NCBI RefSeq assembly: GCF_012271765.1 | Contig: NZ_VRKO01000005.1 | Span: forward strand, 62,001 to 126,000 | DNA length: 64,000 bases | Reading direction: 5' to 3' | Source of the DNA: Erwinia rhapontici | Lineage (GTDB): Bacteria > Pseudomonadota > Gammaproteobacteria > Enterobacterales > Enterobacteriaceae | Shown here: one piece after another, positions 40,025 to 48,383 of the stretch | Numbering within the stretch: the stretch's first letter is position 1 | Layout of the letters: each line of letters opens with the position of its first letter | Notes under the pieces: model-generated | Seen by the model: only the letters and a program-made list of their open reading frames with translations | Told to the model about the DNA's origin: nothing | The model's database searches: none | Translations under genes and position numbers: made by a program

Positions 40025-41956
40025 ATGACTGATATCCAAACTACTTTTGCTGACCTTGGCCTGAACGCCGACCTCCTCGAATCACTGACCGGCATGGGCT
40101 ACGTTAAGCCATCTCCAATCCAGCTTGAGTGTATTCCTCATCTGCTGGCTGGCCGTGATGTTCTGGGTATGGCACAGACCGGCAGTGGCAAAACTGCAGC
40201 ATTCTCGCTGCCTTTATTACACAACATTGACCCTACCGTTAAAGCGCCACAGATTCTGGTGCTGGCACCGACCCGCGAACTGGCGGTTCAGGTTGCTGAA
40301 GCGATGACCGAATTCGCCAAACACATGCGCGGTCTGAACGTGGTGGCCCTTTACGGCGGCCAACGTTACGACGTGCAGCTGCGTGCTCTGCGTCAGGGAC
40401 CACAGGTTGTTGTGGGTACACCTGGCCGTTTGCTTGACCACCTGAAACGCGGCACGTTAGACCTGTCTAACCTGCGCGGTCTGGTGCTGGACGAAGCCGA
40501 TGAAATGCTGCGTATGGGCTTCATCGAAGACGTTGAAACTATCATGGCTCAGATCCCAGACAATCATCAGACTGCTCTGTTCTCTGCTACCATGCCAGAA
40601 GCGATTCGCCGCATTACCAAACGCTTCATGAAAGATCCGCAGGAAGTGCGTATCCAGTCAAGCATGACGACACGTCCTGATATCAGCCAGAGCTACTGGA
40701 CTGCCTATGGCCGTAAAACTGATGCACTGACTCGTTTCCTGGAATCTGAAGACTTTGATGCTGCAATCATCTTCGTGCGTACCAAAAGCGCTACGCTGGA
40801 AGTGGCTGAAGCGCTGGAGCGTAGCGGTTACAACAGTGCTGCACTGAATGGTGACATGAACCAGGCACTGCGTGAGCAGACGCTGGAGCGTCTGAAAGAT
40901 GGTCGTCTGGACATCCTGATCGCGACTGACGTTGCTGCCCGTGGTCTGGACGTTGAGCGTATCAGCCTGGTTGTTAACTATGACATCCCGATGGACGCAG
41001 AATCTTACGTTCACCGTATCGGCCGTACCGGTCGTGCGGGTCGTGCTGGCCGTGCTCTGCTGTTCGTTGAGAACCGTGAGCGTCGCCTGCTGCGTAACAT
41101 CGAACGCACCATGAAGCTGACTATTCCAGAAGTAGAACTGCCAAATGCAGAACTGCTGGGTGAGCGTCGTCTGGCTAAGTTTGCTGCTAAAGTTCAGCAG
41201 CAGCTGGAAAGCAGCGATCTGGAGCAGTACCGTGCTCTGCTGGCTAAAATGCAGCCAGAAGAAGAGCTGGATATCGAAACACTGGCCGCCGCACTGCTGA
41301 AAATGGCTCAGGGCGAACGTCCACTGATCGTTCCAGCTGATGCACCACAGCGTCCACGCAGCCAGTTCCGTGACCGTGATGACAGCCGTGACAATCGCCG
41401 TGGTGACCGTCCGGACCGTGGTCCACGTGAACCACGCGAAGCACGCAGTGGTGAAGCACGTGGTGATGCGCCGCGTCGTGAACGTCGTGATGTTGGCGAT
41501 ATGGAAGTGTACCGCATTGAAGTGGGCCGTGATGATGGTGTTGAAGTTCGTCACATCGTTGGCGCTATCGCTAACGAAGGCGATATCAGCAGCCGTTACA
41601 TCGGTAACATCAAGCTGTTCGGTACTCACTCTACTATCGAACTGCCAAAAGGCATGCCGGGCGAAGTTCTGTCACACTTCACTCGTACGCGTATTCTGAA
41701 CAAACCCATGAATATGCAGCTGATTGGTGATGCACAGCCACGCAGCAATGACCGTGGCGGCGAACGTCGTCCAGGCGGCCCTGCACGTGGTGGCTTCGGC
41801 TCTGGCGCAGGTCGTGAAGGCGGCGCTCCACGCGGTGGTGCTGAAGGCGGTCGTCGTTTCAGCAATGACCGTGGCGGCGAACGTCGTCTAGGTGGCACCA
41901 GCCGTGGTCCACGCACTGAAGGCGGCGCAGCACCTACCCGTCGTCGTGATGCGTAA
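40025..41956 (+). CDS. deaD: DeaD (CsdA), cold-shock DEAD-box RNA helicase
   Basis: Start at ATG 40025 ([13 protein letters not shown]), giving 643 residues. The helicase core has motif I AQTGSGKT, Ia [21 protein letters not shown] and [17 protein letters not shown]; an RNA-binding DbpA-like domain ([37 protein letters not shown]) and an Arg/Gly-rich tail follow. It unwinds RNA in 50S assembly and in the cold-shock degradosome. The tail contains a duplicated 28-nt segment (41744-41771 and 41861-41888). A strong terminator follows. Confidence 0.97.
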   Translation: MTDIQTTFADLGLNADLLESLTGMGYVKPSPIQLECIPHLLAGRDVLGMAQTGSGKTAAFSLPLLHNIDPTVKAPQILVLAPTRELAVQVAEAMTEFAKHMRGLNVVALYGGQRYDVQLRALRQGPQVVVGTPGRLLDHLKRGTLDLSNLRGLVLDEADEMLRMGFIEDVETIMAQIPDNHQTALFSATMPEAIRRITKRFMKDPQEVRIQSSMTTRPDISQSYWTAYGRKTDALTRFLESEDFDAAIIFVRTKSATLEVAEALERSGYNSAALNGDMNQALREQTLERLKDGRLDILIATDVAARGLDVERISLVVNYDIPMDAESYVHRIGRTGRAGRAGRALLFVENRERRLLRNIERTMKLTIPEVELPNAELLGERRLAKFAAKVQQQLESSDLEQYRALLAKMQPEEELDIETLAAALLKMAQGERPLIVPADAPQRPRSQFRDRDDSRDNRRGDRPDRGPREPREARSGEARGDAPRRERRDVGDMEVYRIEVGRDDGVEVRHIVGAIANEGDISSRYIGNIKLFGTHSTIELPKGMPGEVLSHFTRTRILNKPMNMQLIGDAQPRSNDRGGERRPGGPARGGFGSGAGREGGAPRGGAEGGRRFSNDRGGERRLGGTSRGPRTEGGAAPTRRRDA

Positions 41957-41971
41957 TCACTGATGCCCAAT

Positions 41972-42000
41972 AAAAAACCAGCCTTCGGGCTGGTTTTTTT
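41972..42000 (+). terminator. Intrinsic terminator after deaD
   Basis: AAAAAACCAGCC / GGCTGGTTTTTT closes on a TTCG tetraloop and continues into T. The stem is perfect. Confidence 0.95.
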
Positions 42001-42037
42001 ATATCTGCGATTTGTGCCATCCATCTCTGATCATGTA

Positions 42038-42057
42038 GTGGCGAGGCACGCCTCGCC
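42038..42057. repeat. Palindromic repeat, GCACGC variant
   Basis: GGCGAGGC-AC-GCCTCGCC (42040-42057), preceded by GTAGT, lies between the convergent deaD and yhbW genes. It has the same arms as the copy at 56514-56533 but a GCACGC centre. Confidence 0.7.
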
Positions 42058-42065
42058 CTCAGAAT

Positions 42066-43073
42066 CTACAAGGCGTTACGTGCCTGCATCGCCAGCTCGA
42101 AGGAGTAGAGGCGAGCCTGGGGATCAAAGATCTGGCCGTTAACCATCACCTCATCCGCCTGCGTTTCGCGCATCAATGCGGCCAGCCCCTGACGCACCTT
42201 CTCTTTATCGCCGACCACCGACATATTCAGCGCCTGCTGCACGCCGTACTGCTCGGACGGTGACCACAAATTATCCATATTTTCCACCGGTGCTGGCAGT
42301 GGGCCTGGCTTGCCACGGCGCAGGTTAATAAACTGCTGTTGCATGGAGGTAAACAGGAAGCGCGCATCACGTTCGCTGTCGGCGGCGACAACGTTAACGC
42401 ACACCATCGCGTACGGCTTCTCCAGCCGCGCTGACGGCTTAAAGTTGTCACGGTACAGATCCAGCGCCTGTAACAGCATTTCCGGGGCAAAATGGGAGGC
42501 GAAAGCGAACGGCAAGCCCATCTGTGCTGCCAGTTGAGCACTGTAAAGGCTGGATCCGAGCAGCCAGACGGGAATTTTCAGCCCGGTTCCCGGAACGGGC
42601 TGGACAATCGGCATCTCGTCACCGGAATGATCAAACCAGCGGATCAACTCCGCTACGTCGGCGGGGAAGTTATCGACGTGACCCGCCATATGGCGGCGCA
42701 GTGCCAGCATTGTACGCTGGTCAGAACCCGGCGCACGCCCCAGACCAAGATCGATACGGCCAGGATAAAGTGACTCCAGCGTACCAAACTGTTCTGCAAT
42801 CACCAGCGGTGCATGATTTGGCAGCATGACACCACCAGAGCCTAAACGCAGCGTCTGCGTATTTGCCGCCAGATAACCTATCAGCACCGACGTCGCTGCA
42901 CTGGCGATCCCGGTCATATTATGGTGTTCGGCCAGCCAGTAACGATGAAAGCCAAGTTTTTCTGACTGCTGTGCCAGAGAGAGTGATGAATGAAAAGCAT
43001 CGCGTGCGGATGCCCCCTGTGGGATAGGGGCAAGATCCAGTACGGAAAGAGGAACATTTTTTTTATCAGGCAT
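42066..43073 (-). CDS. yhbW: YhbW, luciferase-like monooxygenase family protein
   Basis: The 335-residue protein is a flavin-dependent luciferase-like (LLM) TIM barrel: [77 protein letters not shown] is the family core. E. coli YhbW has the same length and sequence pattern. Its substrate is unknown. It precedes no other gene closely; 202 bp without a gene separate it from ubiV on the same strand. In E. coli mtr lies between deaD and yhbW, but here they are adjacent and convergent. Confidence 0.93.
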   Translation of the reverse strand: MPDKKNVPLSVLDLAPIPQGASARDAFHSSLSLAQQSEKLGFHRYWLAEHHNMTGIASAATSVLIGYLAANTQTLRLGSGGVMLPNHAPLVIAEQFGTLESLYPGRIDLGLGRAPGSDQRTMLALRRHMAGHVDNFPADVAELIRWFDHSGDEMPIVQPVPGTGLKIPVWLLGSSLYSAQLAAQMGLPFAFASHFAPEMLLQALDLYRDNFKPSARLEKPYAMVCVNVVAADSERDARFLFTSMQQQFINLRRGKPGPLPAPVENMDNLWSPSEQYGVQQALNMSVVGDKEKVRQGLAALMRETQADEVMVNGQIFDPQARLYSFELAMQARNAL

Positions 43074-43275
43074 AGTTGCTCACTTTGTCTAACGGCCGAC
43101 ACTGCGCCATGTGCAAAAACGACAGGCTACGGGATCTGTTGTCCCTGTTATTGTCCGTTTGCAGCACTCAAGAAATAAAGTGCGCACAGAACAGACGAAA
43201 CAATAGTGCCTGCGGATAGTTAGGCTGCTAGCCAATCAAAGTATTATCCATCATCTGCCAGAATGAAACAGCTAT

Positions 43276-44154
43276 TTAGCTGACCAACTCAAGCCCTGCA
43301 ACGCGGCGCCAGTAGCCATTACACTCATTGCTGCGTGCCATCATCAGTGGCTGATGGCCTGTTTCGTTTGCGCGGAACCGATCCACCATCGACAACGTTT
43401 CTGCATCCTGCGGCGAAAGACGCACAATGTCGACCAGCCCCTGCATTGAGATCAGGTCATTGCCGAGGTTATAGCAATTGCCGCTCATGGTCTGGATCCC
43501 GTTCAGGACGAACACCTGCTGGTCTTCCTGAGTGCGAACACGTCGCCCCTGCGGGTAGTCAATGCAGCAGGTCTGGCATTCATCTTTGCTGCGATTTTCA
43601 GAGCGGGCAGTAAAGCAGCGGGCAGAGTACGCCAGCGGCAGATAACCGTAACTCAACACCTCGACCTCAAACTGCTGGCGAATGCCCAGCTCATCACACT
43701 GCTTCAGTAATTGCACCAGCCAGTCGCGCGACAGTTCCACCGGCATACACCAGCGGGTCATACCCATTTTCAGCAGCAGTTGCAGCGTAACGGCGTTATA
43801 CACATTTAGCGCAGGTCCGGCGACAAAAGGCACGCCCGCTTCATTTGCCAGCGTCACCGCACCCACATCATTAGCTTCAATGAGAAACTCGCCGTTATCG
43901 ACATAGCGCTTCAGTTCCGTCAGTTCAGAAGGGGATTGCACCAGTGCCAGAGTGCTCAGAACGACCTGTTTACCAGCGGAGGCCAGCGACTTCGCCATAC
44001 TCAACCAGTCAGCGGTTTTCGTTGCACGGCGTTTGCTGCAAACAGATTCGCCGAGGTAGATGACGTCAGCCTGACTGCTGGCGGCAGCCTGATAAAAGGC
44101 ATTCAGCGTTTCTTTTGGCCAGTACCACAGTACCGGACCCAGTGAGTATTTCAT
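43276..44154 (-). CDS. ubiV: UbiV, O2-independent ubiquinone hydroxylation protein
   Basis: Start at 44154 (MKYSLGPVLWYWPKETLNAFY) with AGGAG upstream, 292 residues. It belongs to the U32 peptidase-like family. Cysteines expected to hold a 4Fe-4S cluster are visible in VCSKRRATK (near 39), ARCFTAR and ECQTCCIDYP (three Cys near 176-197). With UbiU it hydroxylates the ubiquinone ring without oxygen, using prephenate as oxygen donor in E. coli. It begins 8 bp after ubiU, so the two form an operon. Confidence 0.94.
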   Translation of the reverse strand: MKYSLGPVLWYWPKETLNAFYQAAASSQADVIYLGESVCSKRRATKTADWLSMAKSLASAGKQVVLSTLALVQSPSELTELKRYVDNGEFLIEANDVGAVTLANEAGVPFVAGPALNVYNAVTLQLLLKMGMTRWCMPVELSRDWLVQLLKQCDELGIRQQFEVEVLSYGYLPLAYSARCFTARSENRSKDECQTCCIDYPQGRRVRTQEDQQVFVLNGIQTMSGNCYNLGNDLISMQGLVDIVRLSPQDAETLSMVDRFRANETGHQPLMMARSNECNGYWRRVAGLELVS

Positions 44155-44162
44155 GATATCTC

Positions 44163-45158
44163 CTACTGCCACTGGCGGTGATAAGCACCGAGCGTTGTCT
44201 GAGTGCCTTCACTCAGCGCACTCAGCGCCGCCATCCATTGCGGCTGTGCGGTGAAATTTTGCGGGTCAGCTTTACAGCGATCGATGGCCTGGCGCCAGAT
44301 ACGCGCCACCTGTTCAACATAGGCCGGGCTACGCTGACGTCCCTCAATTTTGACGGAGACAATATTGGCTGCCATCAGCTCAGGTAAGAGTGCCAGCGTG
44401 TTCAGGCTGGTGGGTTCTTCCAGCGCATGATAGCGCGCCTCATCTACCTTATAGCGACCCTTGCACAGCGTGGGGTAACCGGCATTTTCTCCGTTGTCAT
44501 AACGATCAATCAGCACTTCGTTCAGACGGGATTCCAGGCCTGCCTGGGTTTGCTGCCAGCGAACGAAGCGCGCGGGGGAACAGGCACCGACGGTATTGGG
44601 CGACTCGCCGGTCAGGTAAGACGAAAGATAACAACGTCCTTCCGCCATAATGCACAAGCTACCAAACGCGAACACCTCGAGTGGAACGGTAGTGTCACGC
44701 GCCAGTTGGCGCACCTGGTGCATCGATAGCACTCGTGGCAATACCACGCGTGCAACATCAAAGTTACGCTGATAAAAGCGTACGGCAGCGGCATTAGTGG
44801 CAGACGCCTGTACCGAAACATGGCGTTCAATATGAGGATATTTATCTGCGGCATACGCCAGCATGGCAATATCTGCCAGGATTAAGGCATCAGCACCCGC
44901 ATCTGCGGCCATATCCACCGCACGCTGCCAGCGTTGGTAGCCATCGGGATGGGCAAAGGTGTTAATGGCCACATGGAGTTTACGTTTACGCTGATGCACG
45001 TAGTTTGCGGCTTCCTGCAGGCGTTTATCGGTGAAATTCAACCCCGCAAAATGGCGGGCATTGGTCTCATCTTTCAGGCCGATATACACCGCGTCGGCAC
45101 CATTTTCGATGGCGGCCTTCAGTGCCGGAAGATTTCCGGCCGGGCAGAGAAGTTCCAT
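44163..45158 (-). CDS. ubiU: UbiU, O2-independent ubiquinone hydroxylation protein
   Basis: This 331-residue U32-family protein (MELLCPAGNLPALKAAIENGADAVYIGLKDETNARHFAGLNF) has the same length as E. coli UbiU. Cluster cysteines are seen in GSLCIMAEGRCYLSSYLTGESPNTVGACSPARF and CKGRY. It forms a heterodimer with UbiV for anaerobic ubiquinone synthesis. It diverges from ubiT across 205 bp. The E. coli operon is induced anaerobically by Fnr; I looked for a TTGAT-N4-ATCAA site in the gap and saw no convincing one. Confidence 0.95.
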   Translation of the reverse strand: MELLCPAGNLPALKAAIENGADAVYIGLKDETNARHFAGLNFTDKRLQEAANYVHQRKRKLHVAINTFAHPDGYQRWQRAVDMAADAGADALILADIAMLAYAADKYPHIERHVSVQASATNAAAVRFYQRNFDVARVVLPRVLSMHQVRQLARDTTVPLEVFAFGSLCIMAEGRCYLSSYLTGESPNTVGACSPARFVRWQQTQAGLESRLNEVLIDRYDNGENAGYPTLCKGRYKVDEARYHALEEPTSLNTLALLPELMAANIVSVKIEGRQRSPAYVEQVARIWRQAIDRCKADPQNFTAQPQWMAALSALSEGTQTTLGAYHRQWQ

Positions 45159-45363
45159 AAGAAGCGATCCAACTAATCAGAAGAGTTGAAGAGTTTAGTG
45201 AGGAAGGCCGAGACAAATTTTGATTTAAGGCAGCTAATGGCGTATTGATGGTGTTCGTGTACCCTGATAAAACTCATAGAGTTCGCACACTTTGTTGATC
45301 CAGCCGTCAGACGCTTTTTGCTGCTGTGGCAAAATAGCTGAAATTTATTCGTAAGGAGTGATA

Positions 45364-45891
45364 ATGGTGTTGAACCCGCTACGCAGCCACTGTGTCCGTC
45401 ACGGGCCGCAATTACTGCGTTTCCCACTGCGGTTTACCCCGTTTGCAGTGAAGAAGCCGCTATTACAGGCACTGTTACGCTGGCAGTTTCAGCAGGCGCT
45501 GGCGGAAGGCGAGCTGGACTTCCTTGAAGGGCGCTGGCTGGGGATTGAGGTCAAGGACCTTGAACTCCGTTGGTCAGTCACGCTGGAACAGGGGCAGCTT
45601 CGGGTCGCTGAACGTGAGGAGGCTGATGTCTGGTTTCGCGGCAATGCCAATGACCTGGCGCTGATCGCTGCCCGCAGGCAGGATCCGGACACTCTGTTTT
45701 TCCAGCGCCGTTTACTGATTGAGGGTGATACGGAACTGGGCCTGGAAGTCAAAAATATGATGGATGCGATAGATCTGGACGCCATGCCAGCGCCGCTACG
45801 CATCGGGCTTATGCAACTGGCTGATTTTATTGAGGCCGGAATGAAAGAGGACGCGATTCCCCCGGCGGATCGCGCAGGTGCCACATGTTAA
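45364..45891 (+). CDS. ubiT: UbiT, SCP2-domain accessory protein for anaerobic ubiquinone synthesis
   Basis: The ATG at 45364 is preceded by AAGGAG with a 7-base gap; a GTG six bases earlier would overlap the ribosome site. The 175-residue protein has an SCP2 sterol-carrier-like domain (LEGRWLGIEVKDLELRWSVTLEQGQLRV, ADVWFRGNANDLALIAARRQDPDTLFFQRRLLIEGDTELGLEVKNMMDAID). UbiT is thought to hold the polyprenyl intermediates for UbiU-UbiV. It overlaps yhbS by 7 bp. Confidence 0.93.
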   Translation: MVLNPLRSHCVRHGPQLLRFPLRFTPFAVKKPLLQALLRWQFQQALAEGELDFLEGRWLGIEVKDLELRWSVTLEQGQLRVAEREEADVWFRGNANDLALIAARRQDPDTLFFQRRLLIEGDTELGLEVKNMMDAIDLDAMPAPLRIGLMQLADFIEAGMKEDAIPPADRAGATC

Positions 45892-46388
45892 TTCGTTCAG
45901 AAATTGGCATCGATGCGGCGAGCATCGACAGCCTGCTGCGCCGTAGCTTCCCAACCTCTGCGGAAGCGGAACTGGTGCAGCAACTGCGGGAAGATGGGCT
46001 ATTAACCCTCGGTGTCGTTGCAACAGATGACGATGGCCAGGTGCTGGGCTATGCGGCCTTCAGCCCGGTCACGCTCAACGATGAAGATCGGCAGTGGGTA
46101 GGATTAGCGCCGCTGGCGGTTGATGAAAGCGTTCGCAGGCAGGGCGTGGGTAAACAGTTGATTTACGAAGGGCTGGATACGTTGAATGAGTTTGGCTATG
46201 CCGCCGTTGTGGTGTTGGGCGATCCCGCTTTCTACGGTCCTTATGGCTTTGAACCGGCTGCACGCCACCAGCTGCACTGCCGCTGGGAAGGCACTGAAGC
46301 GGCGTTTCAGGTGTACAAGCTGGCGGATGACGCCTTTGATGGCGTTGAAGGCCGCATCGAGTTCTCCGCGCCCTTTAATCGCTTCTGA
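45885..46388 (+). CDS. yhbS: YhbS, GNAT-family acetyltransferase
   Basis: A 167-residue single GNAT domain: [14 protein letters not shown] for beta-strands, [27 protein letters not shown] with the acetyl-CoA loop RRQGVGK, and [23 protein letters not shown]. It matches E. coli YhbS over its length. The acceptor substrate is unknown to me. It overlaps ubiT at its start (7 bp) and converges with yhbQ with a 14-bp overlap of the coding ends. Confidence 0.93.
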   Translation: MLIRSEIGIDAASIDSLLRRSFPTSAEAELVQQLREDGLLTLGVVATDDDGQVLGYAAFSPVTLNDEDRQWVGLAPLAVDESVRRQGVGKQLIYEGLDTLNEFGYAAVVVLGDPAFYGPYGFEPAARHQLHCRWEGTEAAFQVYKLADDAFDGVEGRIEFSAPFNRF

Positions 46389-46680
46389 GCGCAGCAAGCC
46401 ATTGAACAAGTGATACAGGCTGGTGTTCTACCAGCCTGATCTTCTGTGGTTTTTTCAGTTGCTTAACCTGATATTCCAGCTTCGACGCCAGCGAACGATC
46501 CCCTGCCTCACAGTGAAATACCAACACCAGCGGTCCTTTACCGCGCAATGCTTTTGCGCCTTTACCACTCTGGTGTTGGGCAAAACGCCTGGCCACGTCA
46601 TTGGTGATGCCGGTGTACAGCATTCCTTTAGCGGTTCGCAGAATATACAGTCGCCAGTCCCCGGGTGCAGCCGCGCTCAT
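46375..46680 (-). CDS. yhbQ: YhbQ, GIY-YIG domain protein
   Basis: This 101-residue protein is a lone GIY-YIG (UvrC N-terminal type) nuclease domain: [48 protein letters not shown] contains the LYI...YTGIT pair, the conserved Arg and KGAK. The small YhbQ family is linked to DNA nuclease activity in E. coli. It converges with yhbS, sharing 14 bp at the 3' ends. Confidence 0.93.
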   Translation of the reverse strand: MSAAAPGDWRLYILRTAKGMLYTGITNDVARRFAQHQSGKGAKALRGKGPLVLVFHCEAGDRSLASKLEYQVKQLKKPQKIRLVEHQPVSLVQWLAALRSD

Positions 46681-46783
46681 AGGGTTTCTCAGATAAAAAA
46701 CAGTACGGCTACTTTAGCGTATATGTTGGCAGAGAGGGAGAGGCAGGGGGGCAGCAAGGGCCAGCCGGAGCTGGCCCGAAGCA

Positions 46784-47305
46784 TCATGCGGCGTTAAGAA
46801 TACGCAGCGATTCGCGGTTAAAAGCGGGGAGATCGTCCGGCGTGCGGCTGGTGACCAGCCTGTCGTTATCGACCACGACCTCTTCATCGTAGAAATCAGC
46901 ACCGGCATTTTTCAAATCAATCACCACCGGTTTCACCGTGGTCATTTTGCGACCGCGTACGGCATTGGCACTGATCAGCAGCTGTTGCCCGTGACAGATA
47001 GCGAAGACAGGTTTGCCCAGTGCAACAAAGGCTTTGGTGAAGGCGACAAAACGGTCATCGCCGCGCAGCGTGTCCGGGGAGTGGCCGCCGGGCAGCAGTA
47101 GCGCATCAAACTCGGCCGGATGGACATCATCGATATTTTTATCGACCTTCAGGCTGGCTTTACCCTGCTTACCAGTAATAGTTTTACCCGCTTCACTGTC
47201 AATGGTAATGACCTGGTGGCCGGCTTTTTTATACGCCTCTGCGGGAGAAGTAAATTCTGAGTCTTCAAATTCATCGGTAATCAGCACCGCAATTTTCTTG
47301 CTCAT
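46784..47305 (-). CDS. yhbO: YhbO, DJ-1/PfpI family stress protein
   Basis: Start at 47305 (MSKKIAVLITDEFEDSEFTSP) with AGGAGG upstream, 173 residues. The PfpI fold has the nucleophile elbow AICHGQQLL (Cys near 104) and the conserved Glu in TDEFEDSE. Family members act as protein or nucleotide deglycases or stress-protective enzymes; the exact reaction is debated. It is the last gene in the E. coli 71-minute order here. Confidence 0.95.
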   Translation of the reverse strand: MSKKIAVLITDEFEDSEFTSPAEAYKKAGHQVITIDSEAGKTITGKQGKASLKVDKNIDDVHPAEFDALLLPGGHSPDTLRGDDRFVAFTKAFVALGKPVFAICHGQQLLISANAVRGRKMTTVKPVVIDLKNAGADFYDEEVVVDNDRLVTSRTPDDLPAFNRESLRILNAA

Positions 47306-47517
47306 ATTTCCTCCTGTGAGTTTCATTTAAATGCGCAGTAAGTGTGGTTCACTGGTGCTGAAAAGCAAATTCAGGGGCACAGCGAGGGGCACAGGTGGAT
47401 GATTTTAGAAGGGAACATAGGGCACACAAAGGTAAAGAAGACGCAGGTCGCTGGTGTTTATGTATACCGCACCCTATGATAATTCCCCATTAAGCTCCCA
47501 CTTTTCAGGACGATCTC

Positions 47518-47916
47518 ATGGCCACGCTGCACTCCTTACTCGCTTTTGCTTCTTATTTTTTAACCAGCGGCGCGCTGGTACTGATCTTTCTGTTTATCTA
47601 TACCCGCATTACACCGCACAACGAATGGCGTCTGATTAAAGAGAATAATCTGGCGGCGACTTCAGGGTTCATCGGGGCACTGCTGGGTTACATTATTCCG
47701 CTGGCCAGCGTGGCCATTAACTCCGTTAACCTGCTGGATTATCTGGTCTGGGGTGCAGTGGCGCTGGTTGTGCAACTGCTGGTATTTACCGCCGTGCGCC
47801 TGTTTATGTCGGATATCAGCCGCCGCATTGAGGATAATCACCTGTCAGCGGGGCTGTTCCTCGGTGGGGTGTCTACCGGCGTGGGGATACTGAACGCCGC
47901 CTGCATGACCTACTGA
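47518..47916 (+). CDS. yjfL: YjfL-like DUF350 membrane protein
   Basis: This 132-residue protein has four hydrophobic helices (about 7-27, 49-68, 76-97 and 112-131) and the DUF350 pattern FIYTRITPHNEWRLIKENNLAATSGFIGALLGYIIPLASVAINSVNLLDYLVWG. It matches E. coli YjfL, which lies in the yjfIJKLM-yjfC operon near 95 minutes; none of those partners is present here. Function unknown. It is isolated: 212 bp upstream to yhbO (divergent) and convergent to nrdG 2 bp downstream. Confidence 0.85.
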   Translation: MATLHSLLAFASYFLTSGALVLIFLFIYTRITPHNEWRLIKENNLAATSGFIGALLGYIIPLASVAINSVNLLDYLVWGAVALVVQLLVFTAVRLFMSDISRRIEDNHLSAGLFLGGVSTGVGILNAACMTY

Positions 47917-47918
47917 TC

Positions 47919-48383
47919 TCAACGTAAATTATGAATCACCTGGTTGCTGCTGCCGCGCCACAGCAGCGCCGGGTCTTTGAGTGCCTGAATAAACTTCCCG
48001 TCGATCAGCACATTCACGCTGGCGACCACCTGCTGCTGCTTTGCGCTCAGCTCTTCCAGGCGGTAACCTGTCCACATCCAGATATCTTTGCCAGCACACT
48101 CACGCTGCACCCGGCGCAGCAGCCGTCCGACATCCGCCAGATTGGCCGGATGCAGCGGATCGCCACCTGACAGCGACAATCCCTGGCGCGGAATACGCGT
48201 ATCGTTAAGATCGGCAATCAGCTGCTCTTCCATTTGAAGGGTGAACGGTAACCCGGAGTTCAGCCGCCAGGTGCTTTTGTTATAGCACCCGGGGCATTCA
48301 TGCACGCAGCCCGCGACAAACAGCGTGCAGCGCGTACCGGGGCCGTTAACGATATCCACCGGGTAGTACTGATGGATGTTCAC
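47919..48383 (-). CDS. nrdG: NrdG, anaerobic ribonucleotide reductase activating protein
   Basis: This 154-residue radical-SAM enzyme has the iron-sulphur motif CVHECPGCYN (CxxxCxxC) after GPGTRCTLFVAG, and the SAM-binding LSGGDPLHP. It uses reduced flavodoxin and S-adenosylmethionine to create the glycyl radical on NrdD. It overlaps the nrdD stop by 4 bp, so both are made from one message. Confidence 0.97.
   Translation of the reverse strand: MNIHQYYPVDIVNGPGTRCTLFVAGCVHECPGCYNKSTWRLNSGLPFTLQMEEQLIADLNDTRIPRQGLSLSGGDPLHPANLADVGRLLRRVQRECAGKDIWMWTGYRLEELSAKQQQVVASVNVLIDGKFIQALKDPALLWRGSSNQVIHNLR

Noticed and set aside
40658-41629. 323-codon minus-strand frame inside deaD
   Set aside because: It is antisense to the DeaD helicase motifs; the product is a Thr/Phe-rich shadow without similarity to any family I know.
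45159-45363. Fnr site between ubiU and ubiT
   Set aside because: Anaerobic control is expected from E. coli, but the TTGAT occurrences in this gap lack a matching ATCAA half-site at the right distance.
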